A stretch of 64,000 nucleotides of DNA from an uncultured Coriobacteriaceae bacterium. Lineage in GTDB: Bacteria; Actinomycetota; Coriobacteriia; Coriobacteriales; Atopobiaceae. The stretch spans positions 124,001-188,000 of the forward strand of contig CADAAU010000010.1 in the NCBI GenBank assembly GCA_902786015.1, read 5' to 3'. Position 1 is the stretch's first letter. Each line of letters opens with the position of its first letter. A program made the position numbers and the translations under genes. Below, piece by piece: positions 1-6,573 of this stretch. Under the pieces are notes generated by a model. The model ran no database searches. It was not told the origin of the DNA and saw only the letters and a list, made by a program, of their open reading frames with translations.

Positions 1-72
1 TGGCACCGCAACGTCTGGGACAGAGCTGACAGGAGTCATAGGCGGAATGAGTCAGTTCCATGGCAATCCCTC

Positions 73-99
73 AAAAAAAGACCCAGCCTAGGCTGGGTC
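73..99 (-). terminator. Intrinsic terminator of the tRNA-Ala gene
   Basis: A perfect 9-bp stem (80-88 paired with 91-99) with a 2-nt loop is followed, on the minus strand, by seven T residues (73-79 on the plus strand are all A). It lies about 12 bp past the 3' end of the tRNA, as expected for a single-gene tRNA transcript. Confidence 0.9.
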
Positions 100-110
100 T
101 GAATCATCTA

Positions 111-186
111 TGGTGGAGATGAAGGGATTCGAACCCTCGGCCTCTGCCTTGCGAAGGCAGCGCTCTCCCAACTGAGCTACATCCCC
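111..186 (-). tRNA. tRNA-Ala (anticodon CGC)
   Basis: The minus strand folds as a full 76-nt cloverleaf with an encoded CCA end. The acceptor stem GGGGATG/CATCTCC contains the G3-U70 wobble pair that is the alanine identity element. The D arm is GCTC...GAGC, the anticodon stem is CTGCC/GGCAG around the loop TTCGCAA, giving anticodon CGC (reads GCG), and the T arm carries TTCGAAT. It stands alone, with its own promoter and terminator. Confidence 0.95.
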
Positions 187-198
187 GAAGCAAAAAGC

Positions 199-227
199 AT
201 TTTGGCAGAAGTGCTTCGCTCTGTCAA
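199..227 (-). promoter_or_regulatory. Sigma-70-type promoter of the tRNA-Ala gene
   Basis: On the minus strand a consensus -35 TTGACA (227-222) is followed after exactly 17 bp by CAAAAT (204-199), about 12 bp before the tRNA 5' end. The spacing and position fit a strong tRNA promoter. Call made by eye. Confidence 0.75.
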
Positions 228-360
228 CCCCCAGTTGTTGATGGGTAGAATGCGTTAGGGAAGCAAACGATGAACATATTGAAGTGAGCGATTGACCTCC
301 GATTATGTGCCGGTCTGATGTGGCACAATATACAGGATTGTCTGAAGAACGGAGGAGAGT

Positions 361-903
361 ATGGCCGCAATTGACGACATCGTTACGGCACCCGACAAAC
401 GACTCAAGACGGAATGTGCGCCCATAGAAGAGATTACCGAAGAGATTCGAGCGCTTTCCGAGCGTATGCTCGAGGACATGTATGCCACCGATGGTTGTGG
501 TTTGGCAGCGCCGCAGGTAGGGGAGCTTGTGCAGCTTGTGGTTGTGGACGTGGATTACGGTAAGGGCAAGCGCAACCCATACGTGCTAATCAATCCGCGT
601 ATTTTGGTGGCGGACGGAGAAGAGCGCGAGACAGGGGAGGGTTGCCTGTCGTTTCCCGGTATCACCGTGCGCGTATCGCGTCCAAGCCATGTGGTGGTCG
701 AAGCACGCAACCTCGACGGCGATCTCATGCGTTATGAGGCCAAAGACAACCTCATGGCCGTGTGCCTTCAACACGAGATCGACCATCTTCATGGGGTTAC
801 CATGGTCGATCATTTGAGGCCTTTGCAGCGTGCGCGTATGATGCGCGAATACCAAAACGCCCTTGCCGAGGGTGCACGTCCGGGAGACGTGGGCGAAGAC
901 TAA
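361..903 (+). CDS. def: Peptide deformylase
   Basis: Removes the formyl group from the N-terminal methionine of new proteins in the cytoplasm. All three family motifs are present in order: GCGLAAPQVG, EGCLSFP (metal-ligand Cys) and HEIDHLHG (metal-ligand His pair and catalytic Glu). The 180 residues match the usual length. The ATG follows a GGAGGAG ribosome site. It is first in a def-fmt-rsmB run; the gap to fmt is 11 bp. def and fmt act at opposite ends of the same formylation cycle, so co-transcription is expected. Confidence 0.97.
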   Translation: MAAIDDIVTAPDKRLKTECAPIEEITEEIRALSERMLEDMYATDGCGLAAPQVGELVQLVVVDVDYGKGKRNPYVLINPRILVADGEERETGEGCLSFPGITVRVSRPSHVVVEARNLDGDLMRYEAKDNLMAVCLQHEIDHLHGVTMVDHLRPLQRARMMREYQNALAEGARPGDVGED

Positions 904-914
904 CGGGAGGTAGC

Positions 915-1832
915 ATGAGAATTGTCTTTATGGGCACGCCCGAATTTGCCGTTCCCTCGCTTCGTGCTCTTGCTGAGCATCACGATGTTGTATTGGTGGT
1001 AACGCGGCCCGATGCCGTGCGTGGGCGTGGGAAAAAGCTCGTTCCCTCTGCGGTGAAGGCAGTGGCACAGGAGTTGGGGCTTGAGGTATTGGAGGCGGCG
1101 AAGGCCGATGCCGCCATGGTCGAGCGGGTGGTCGGGCTTAAGCCTGACGTCATCTGCGTCGCGGCATATGGCGCCCTGCTTCCCGACGACATTCTCTTGT
1201 GTGCTCCGCATGGATGCGTCAATGTTCATGCTTCACTTCTGCCGCGCGGACGTGGTGCCGCGCCCATACAGCGCGCACTTCTGGAAGGCGACGATCGCGT
1301 GGGCGTTTCGATCATGCGTCTGGTCAAGGCAATGGATGCGGGCCCGTACTGCAGACAAGGCTCCCTTGAGGTAGAGGAGCATACCTGTCCGACGATCATG
1401 TCTCGACTTGCCGAGCTGGGTGCGCAGGAACTTGTCGGAGCGCTTGAAGACATGGAAGCGAGGACCGTCGAGTGGATTGAGCAGGATGAGTGCCTCGTGA
1501 CTTATGCGGCAAAGATCGAGAAGAGCGAAATGCTTTTGGACCCTGCGGATGCCGCGCTCGTCAATCGGCATCGCGTGCAGGCATCGCTCGATGCGGCTCC
1601 GGCGCGTCTTGTGGTGGGGGGTCGAGGCGTCCGCGTGCTCGATGCGCGCGTCGTCGATCAAGACGTCGACTCCGGTGCTGTTGTGGTTGCCAAGAGGCGC
1701 GTCTTCTTAGGTTGTGCCGATGGCGCTCTTGAGCTTTTGAGCGTGAAGCCCGATGGCAAGCGACAAATGAGTGCGAGTGACTGGTCGGCCGGCCTTCGCG
1801 GTAACCTGACGTGGGAGCGGGTTGCACGGTGA
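915..1832 (+). CDS. fmt: Methionyl-tRNA formyltransferase
   Basis: Formylates initiator Met-tRNA using 10-formyl-tetrahydrofolate. The protein (305 aa) begins MRIVFMGTPEF, the normal N-terminus of the family. It has the catalytic SLLPRGRGAAPIQ segment with its Asn/His context and the MDAGP motif downstream. The C-terminal tRNA-binding domain is present. A longer in-frame reading upstream overlaps def and has no support; the ATG at 915 follows GGGAGG. The stop overlaps the GTG start of rsmB, which indicates translational coupling. Confidence 0.96.
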   Translation: MRIVFMGTPEFAVPSLRALAEHHDVVLVVTRPDAVRGRGKKLVPSAVKAVAQELGLEVLEAAKADAAMVERVVGLKPDVICVAAYGALLPDDILLCAPHGCVNVHASLLPRGRGAAPIQRALLEGDDRVGVSIMRLVKAMDAGPYCRQGSLEVEEHTCPTIMSRLAELGAQELVGALEDMEARTVEWIEQDECLVTYAAKIEKSEMLLDPADAALVNRHRVQASLDAAPARLVVGGRGVRVLDARVVDQDVDSGAVVVAKRRVFLGCADGALELLSVKPDGKRQMSASDWSAGLRGNLTWERVAR

Positions 1833-3169
1833 CGCAGGTTTCTGCGGCCAGGAAGGCGGCCGTTCGCGTCCTTGGCGATGTTAGGCGTCGTGAGGGGCGA
1901 GCACGCGACATCATGCGTTCGTCACCGCAACTCGCTCCATTGAGCGACCGCGACCGGGCACTGGCGTCGCGCATCGTATTGGGCGTTGTGGCCTCTAGGG
2001 GCCTTCTCGACAAAACCATCGACGCAAGATGTACGAGGCGGTCGCATCTGGAGCCAAAGGTGCGAGATGCCTTGCGAATTGCCACGTATGAGCTGTTGTT
2101 CTTGGCGACTCCCGACGCGGTGGCCGTGAGCCAAGGTGTGGGGCTCGTACGCATGGTTGCTCCGCGCGCCGCAGGCTTGGCCAATGCCGTCTTGCGGCGC
2201 GTAGCAGAGCTTGACGTGCCAGTGCGCGAGGATACACTTAATCGTGTTCGGGCCGGCGGATGCGAGCTGGGTGACTTGACGCTCGTCTCGGGCTATCCGC
2301 AATGGCTGCTTCGCCGGATTGGCGAGGAGAGGGGTGCTGAGGCCGCGCGCCTTACGGCATTGTCGGCCCTCGAGCCTGCGCCTGTGTACGTAGGCACGAA
2401 CGAGGGGCTCCATGGCGTCCAAGAGACAGAACGAATCTTGGTGGATGCTGGTTTAGCTCCGTGCAAGACGGACGTGGAGGGAGCTTTTCTCCTTCGAAAG
2501 CCGGCGGCTCTTGCAAGGCTATCGTTGGTGGAATCGACGGACGTCGTGGTGGCGGACCTCTCGGCGCAGCGTATCGCACAGTCAGTCGTTACGGGACAGG
2601 CAGGTACTGTGCTCGAGATAGGCCAAGGCCGTGGAACGAAGACAATCCTGATGCTTGGCGCTGCACGGCGGAACGGAGATGTCATACGGGTGAAGGGGGT
2701 CGAGAGCGAGGCCTTTAAGGTGCGCGTGACCCAAGAGCGGCTCGAGCGTGCTGGATGGGCGGCATATGCGCAGAGCTATTGCCTTGACGCGCGAGAGCTT
2801 GCCTCAAAGGATGGAACGGTGCAGGCGAGTGGTCCCTTCGACGCCGTGTTTGTTGACGCGCCCTGCTCCGGAACAGGGACTTTGCGTCGCCATCCCGAGA
2901 TCTGCTGGTCGCTCAAGGCTGCTGACGTTGACGCCCTTTCGAACCTGCAACTCCAAATGCTCTTGGCGGCATCTGGTTGCGTGCGTAAAGGTGGCGTGCT
3001 GTGCTACGCTACCTGTTCGCTTTTGGAGCAGGAGAATCAACGATTGGTGGAGCAGTTTTTGAACAGTGCCCGCGGCAAGGAATTCATGCTCGTCGAAGAG
3101 CCGTTTGTGTCTTTGCCGATGCCCGATGGTCCTGATGGCCATTTTTGCGCGAGGATGCAACGAATCTAA
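1829..3169 (+). CDS. rsmB: 16S rRNA (cytosine-5) methyltransferase RsmB-type
   Basis: Predicted to methylate a cytosine of 16S rRNA (C967 in E. coli numbering) using SAM. An N-terminal NusB-like RNA-binding domain (about residues 1-140) precedes a Rossmann methyltransferase domain. The two catalytic cysteines are visible in DAPCSGTGTLRRHPE and CYATCSLLEQEN. The SAM-binding loop reads LEIGQGRGTKT rather than the usual APGGKT form, a noticeable divergence. I chose the GTG at 1829, which overlaps the fmt stop as GTGA; an alternative start at 1811 would lie inside fmt. Length 446 aa. Confidence 0.9.
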   Translation: MTQVSAARKAAVRVLGDVRRREGRARDIMRSSPQLAPLSDRDRALASRIVLGVVASRGLLDKTIDARCTRRSHLEPKVRDALRIATYELLFLATPDAVAVSQGVGLVRMVAPRAAGLANAVLRRVAELDVPVREDTLNRVRAGGCELGDLTLVSGYPQWLLRRIGEERGAEAARLTALSALEPAPVYVGTNEGLHGVQETERILVDAGLAPCKTDVEGAFLLRKPAALARLSLVESTDVVVADLSAQRIAQSVVTGQAGTVLEIGQGRGTKTILMLGAARRNGDVIRVKGVESEAFKVRVTQERLERAGWAAYAQSYCLDARELASKDGTVQASGPFDAVFVDAPCSGTGTLRRHPEICWSLKAADVDALSNLQLQMLLAASGCVRKGGVLCYATCSLLEQENQRLVEQFLNSARGKEFMLVEEPFVSLPMPDGPDGHFCARMQRI

Positions 3170-3233
3170 AACGTGCACACGATGATCAAAAGACCACCGT
3201 GCGCACGCTTGTCATTGCAATGGACGCTCGCCT

Positions 3234-5243
3234 TTACTTGGTTGTGCCTCCGGCATCGATGAGATCTTGTGCGATAGCTTCGATGACCATTTGCACGTAT
3301 ACGACGCCTCCTTCTGGACGCAGATGCGTGGCATCGTCCCAGAGGTACTCTTTTTCGTGACCCTCTTCGATCGATGGCCAGTCGATGTAGTGCATGTTTG
3401 AGTGACGCTTGATCGCGGATTGCAGCTCGCCGTTCGCTTGGTCCATGAATCCATCGGGGTTGACGGTCCCCACAAGGTAAATCTGACGGTCGTCACCCAA
3501 AGCCTCGGCAAAGGCGTCGAGTTGGTCTGCGGTGGGAGCAACGTTCGAGAAGCACGCAAGAATGACGATGCTGCCAACGGCGTCTTGGGCGAGGTAGCCG
3601 CGAATGACCTCAAGGGCTTGGTCGGGGCGCCTGCCGATATAGGTATCGATTAGAGCGTCAGGCAGTCGAGACCAGTCGGCGTCGCCAGGCACGGAGTCTC
3701 CGATAAGTACTGGTTCGTAGAGTCCGGCGCGTGTTTCGGAAGCAGGTGCATTGATGATGGTCGACTCGTCGACGGTGCTTGTTTTCTTCGAAGAGGTTGA
3801 GCCCTTGCTCGAGGCGGAAGAAGTCTTGTTATCCTGCGAGGTATTTTCGCTCTCGTTGGTATTGGTGTCGGCCGAATCCGCATTGTCGACTTGGGTTGAG
3901 GTGTCTTTGGAGGTGGTGCTGCTCGTGGCTGAGGTGTTCATCGTCTGATTCGACGAGGAAGTCGCTTCGTTGCTTGTCGCCGCGCGTACCGCCTCGCTGG
4001 GAATGGTAAGCAGCGCACGGCCGCCAAATCCGGCTGCAATGACGAGGACGAGTCCGGTAGTCGCCAGCCTATAGGGTGCAACATTGCTCCGGGATTCACT
4101 AAGGGTGCGGTTGCTTGCAAATGGAATCTCTACCAGCCGATACGTAATCTCGGCAATTGCAAGTGTCGCAGCGATGCCTGCTACGAGGACATACCACGGT
4201 GCGGGATCCATGCGCGCAAGGATGAGCTGACGAATGGGATAGGACCAAAGATAGATGCAAAGCGCGCGAGAGCCAAGCCATGCGAACGGGGGAAAAGAGA
4301 AAAGACGTCCCAAGACACTGCCGGGAGCCAGCAGTGAGGTCATGAGCGGTATGCATAGGACAGAGATTGCGATTATGAGGATGCCATGGGTGCGCGTGCC
4401 CGTACTTGGAATGAGCAGGGCGAGTCCCATCATGCAGACAAAAGATACGATGCCCAGAGCATGCGCCAGGGTTGTCGCCTGGTATCGGCGGCCGCGCATG
4501 TGACGCTTTCGTCCGCCCATAGGCCGCAGCAACAGATCTTTGCCGATGACGGGCACACGCCCGAGTGGGAATGCAAATGCCAGCCAACTACCGAGGAGAT
4601 AGGAGCAGGCTCGCATGTCGGTTGACAAGCTCACGCGCTCAAGGCTGGCTCCGAGGAGAAAACTTTGAGCGAGGAGCCATGCACCCGTGAGCCCGGCGAG
4701 GGCAATGGAGATGTGACGTGCAAGCGTTCTGTCTAGTCGCAGCAAAAACGTGAGTGCGGCAAGCCATGCAACAAAGAGCTGGGCTTCGACACCCATGAGC
4801 CAAAAGCCTCCCAGCGGTGAGGGAGAGGTACCAGGGGCCGCATTGTGCAGGAGGTCGGTCCAGTTCGAGAAGAACCCGAGAGCGGGAAAGAGATCTGCCC
4901 GTATGGGAGCCAAGAGGGAACCATCCAACACCGTGCAGACAACGGTCGTAAATGCCACAACGGCCAACATTGTGGGCCAAACGTGGCGCAGACGGTACCA
5001 CAGCTGCTTAAAGAAGTCAGTTGCGCCAAATCCGTCGCTTTTGTCGTAGACACGTGTTACTGCACAGGTACCCAAATATCCGGCGGCAAATAAAAGAGCC
5101 GAGAACAGATGCCCGGCATGCCCAAGTCCCGGAATGCCAATCTGCCCGCATAGTATCGTGAGCAGTATGATTCCCACAAACCCGTCAAGGGAGCGTGAAC
5201 GGATTTGGGCCGTCCGCCTGCGCGAGTTGCGTTTTTGCTGCAT
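3234..5243 (-). CDS. Membrane acyltransferase-3 family protein with C-terminal SGNH domain
   Basis: This 669-aa protein has about ten hydrophobic segments, then a Ser/Thr/Asn-rich linker (about residues 425-500) and a C-terminal SGNH-like domain containing GDSVPGD (nucleophile Ser) and DDATHLRPEG (Asp/His). The layout matches OatA/YrhL-type cell-surface O-acetyltransferases. The first membrane segment begins SLDGFVGIILL and lacks the Arg and the catalytic His that normally follow LDGLR; the HxWSL motif is also changed to GGFWLMGVEAQ. The membrane half may therefore be catalytically altered. The start at 5243 follows GGAGG. Its substrate cannot be told from sequence. Confidence 0.8.
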   Translation of the reverse strand: MQQKRNSRRRTAQIRSRSLDGFVGIILLTILCGQIGIPGLGHAGHLFSALLFAAGYLGTCAVTRVYDKSDGFGATDFFKQLWYRLRHVWPTMLAVVAFTTVVCTVLDGSLLAPIRADLFPALGFFSNWTDLLHNAAPGTSPSPLGGFWLMGVEAQLFVAWLAALTFLLRLDRTLARHISIALAGLTGAWLLAQSFLLGASLERVSLSTDMRACSYLLGSWLAFAFPLGRVPVIGKDLLLRPMGGRKRHMRGRRYQATTLAHALGIVSFVCMMGLALLIPSTGTRTHGILIIAISVLCIPLMTSLLAPGSVLGRLFSFPPFAWLGSRALCIYLWSYPIRQLILARMDPAPWYVLVAGIAATLAIAEITYRLVEIPFASNRTLSESRSNVAPYRLATTGLVLVIAAGFGGRALLTIPSEAVRAATSNEATSSSNQTMNTSATSSTTSKDTSTQVDNADSADTNTNESENTSQDNKTSSASSKGSTSSKKTSTVDESTIINAPASETRAGLYEPVLIGDSVPGDADWSRLPDALIDTYIGRRPDQALEVIRGYLAQDAVGSIVILACFSNVAPTADQLDAFAEALGDDRQIYLVGTVNPDGFMDQANGELQSAIKRHSNMHYIDWPSIEEGHEKEYLWDDATHLRPEGGVVYVQMVIEAIAQDLIDAGGTTK

Positions 5244-5354
5244 ATGTGTTCCTCCGTGCGTTGTTTGAGCTGCCCTATGATAATAGCGCAGCCTTAGAAT
5301 GCACGGGCTTTTTGGATACTAAACTCACAAGGAGAATCCCATATGGCCGTTCGT

Positions 5355-5903
5355 TTACCAGGCGTGTGAGGCAAAGATCCTCTCGTCCTGCCACATCACG
5401 ACGTCGCCTTGTTTGAGCGAGGAAGGCACGTGTATGATGCGTTGGTTGGCAGAACCCCTAAAGCGAAGAATCAAGTCCTTTTGCTCCTCCAAGAATGGTC
5501 CGTCAACCAAGACGTCGAGCAAAGAGAGAATGCCGTCGATGTTTTGAGTCCTGGCGCGACCATGTCCCCGCAGAAGGTCCTCCCACACAAAGCCCGTCCA
5601 CATCCAGATGTCCTTGTTTGGAACCTCTGCCCGCACACGCTCCAAAAACGGCGCGAGTGCAGCTTGGTTTTCGGGCTCGAGAGGTTCTCCTCCCAGTATG
5701 GAAAGGCCGTTGACGTACTCAGGCCTTAGAGAGGCGATGACGCGATCTTCTGTCTCTGTAGTGAAGGGGTGTCCCGCAGAGAAGTCCCACGCCTCGGCGT
5801 TAAAGCATCCAGCGCAGTGATGTCGGCAGCCAGAGACGAACAGAGTCGTACGCACTCCCACCCCGTTGGCAATGTCGCATTCCTTTATCTCTGCGTAGTT
5901 CAT
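5355..5903 (-). CDS. nrdG: Anaerobic ribonucleotide reductase activating protein (radical SAM)
   Basis: Generates the glycyl radical in NrdD by reductive cleavage of SAM at a 4Fe-4S cluster. The cluster motif CRHHCAGC (CxxxCxxC) sits near residue 26-33 within SGCRHHCAGCFN, typical of the NrdG family, and ILGGEPL follows as the SAM-binding GGE motif. The 182-aa length is normal. It reads in the same direction as nrdD but starts about 670 bp downstream of it, beyond a block of hairpins, rather than abutting it as is common. Confidence 0.95.
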   Translation of the reverse strand: MNYAEIKECDIANGVGVRTTLFVSGCRHHCAGCFNAEAWDFSAGHPFTTETEDRVIASLRPEYVNGLSILGGEPLEPENQAALAPFLERVRAEVPNKDIWMWTGFVWEDLLRGHGRARTQNIDGILSLLDVLVDGPFLEEQKDLILRFRGSANQRIIHVPSSLKQGDVVMWQDERIFASHAW

Positions 5904-5920
5904 GGCGTTCCTTTCTGGGC

Positions 5921-6007
5921 GGCTGGCTCGGTCTTGTTGTCACGTGCTCAGACAGTCCTCGGCTTCGCCTGTGGAACTGCGCGCGAGACAACAAGGCCGA
6001 GCCAGCC
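5921..6007. repeat. Long inverted repeat with conserved loop (element A)
   Basis: A 21-bp inverted repeat (5921-5941 with 5987-6007, one G-U pair) encloses a 45-nt loop. The loop contains a 33-nt core that recurs, in opposite orientation and with one mismatch, inside the loop of the hairpin at 6329-6416, although the stem sequences of the two elements are unrelated. It lies just upstream of nrdG. No coding potential is visible. Confidence 0.9.
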
Positions 6008-6062
6008 TACGGTAATCATTGCCAACGGGGCGAAGTGGTACTAAACCCCAAGGAGAGATTAG

Positions 6063-6105
6063 TGCGTCGCTTCGCGACGCTTGATATTATAAGGCCGAAG
6101 GCCTT
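6063..6105. repeat. Two short perfect hairpins followed by a pyrimidine tract
   Basis: GCGTCGC-TTC-GCGACGC and, about 10 bp on, AAGGCC-GAA-GGCCTT are perfect short hairpins, followed by a T/C-rich run on the plus strand. They lie between nrdD and nrdG. They could affect readthrough or mRNA stability; the T-rich side suits plus-strand termination, although no plus-strand gene precedes them here. Confidence 0.6.
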
Positions 6106-6328
6106 ACCTATTTCTTTCTTTTTACACAGCTCTGCGGATACGAGCGCAGTTCTGGTGCCAAGGACGCGGTGAATCGCGATCGCGTGCTGCGGTGAGAGGA
6201 ACCGTGGCGCCCCGGAGGTTGCGTGCGCGTAAGTTGTGCGGCGAAGTTTACAAGCGCTTTGGGGTTTTTGTCGCGAGAGTACGGTTGTGCAGAGGTGCGG
6301 GCATGTCCCTCTCGCAGTTCGCAGTATG

Positions 6329-6416
6329 GGCAAGGGCGGAGGGTATACTCCGGAGCGAGTTCCACAGGCGAAGCCGAGGACTGTTTGAGCTCTGGAGTAT
6401 ACCCTCCGCCCTTGCC
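6329..6416. repeat. Long inverted repeat with conserved loop (element B)
   Basis: A perfect 23-bp inverted repeat (6329-6351 with 6394-6416) encloses a 42-nt loop. The reverse complement of that loop contains the same 33-nt core as element A with a single G/A difference. Stem sequences differ completely between the two. It lies in the nrdD-nrdG interval. Confidence 0.92.
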
Positions 6417-6440
6417 TTCAATGAGAGTTGTTTGAGCGCG

Positions 6441-6500
6441 TGGGGCGTGTCCTTTGCCCCTGCGGAAGCCGGGATTGTCCGGGCCCGGCACACAACCCCA
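6441..6500. repeat. Imperfect hairpin, possible diverged member of the conserved-loop family
   Basis: Arms 6441-6452 and 6487-6500 pair imperfectly. The loop, read on the minus strand, contains a GACAATCCCGGCTTCCGC stretch that resembles the core of elements A and B (GACAGTCCTCGGCTTCGC). The likeness is by eye and weaker than between A and B. Confidence 0.45.
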
Positions 6501-6567
6501 AGGCGCCCCATAGAGGGACACCCCGGAGCAATCCAAGGCGCCCAGAGCAAGCTCCGGGGCGCCTTGG
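6498..6567. repeat. Hairpin immediately downstream of nrdD
   Basis: Perfect 12-bp arms (6498-6509 and 6556-6567) flank a loop that can itself form an alternative 9-bp pairing (CCCCGGAGC with GCTCCGGGG) using part of the same right arm. It begins 6 bp after the nrdD stop. There is no T tract, so it looks more like a transcript 3'-end stabiliser or repeat than a classical terminator. Confidence 0.7.
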
Positions 6568-6573
6568 AGAAGC

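Noticed and set aside
762..914. Upstream extension of fmt
   Set aside because: It overlaps def out of frame; the ATG at 915 has a ribosome site and the conserved family start.
5342..5371. Tiny plus-strand reading frame with a good ribosome site (about eight codons)
   Set aside because: It stops almost at once inside the convergent end of nrdG; more likely a remnant start region than a gene.
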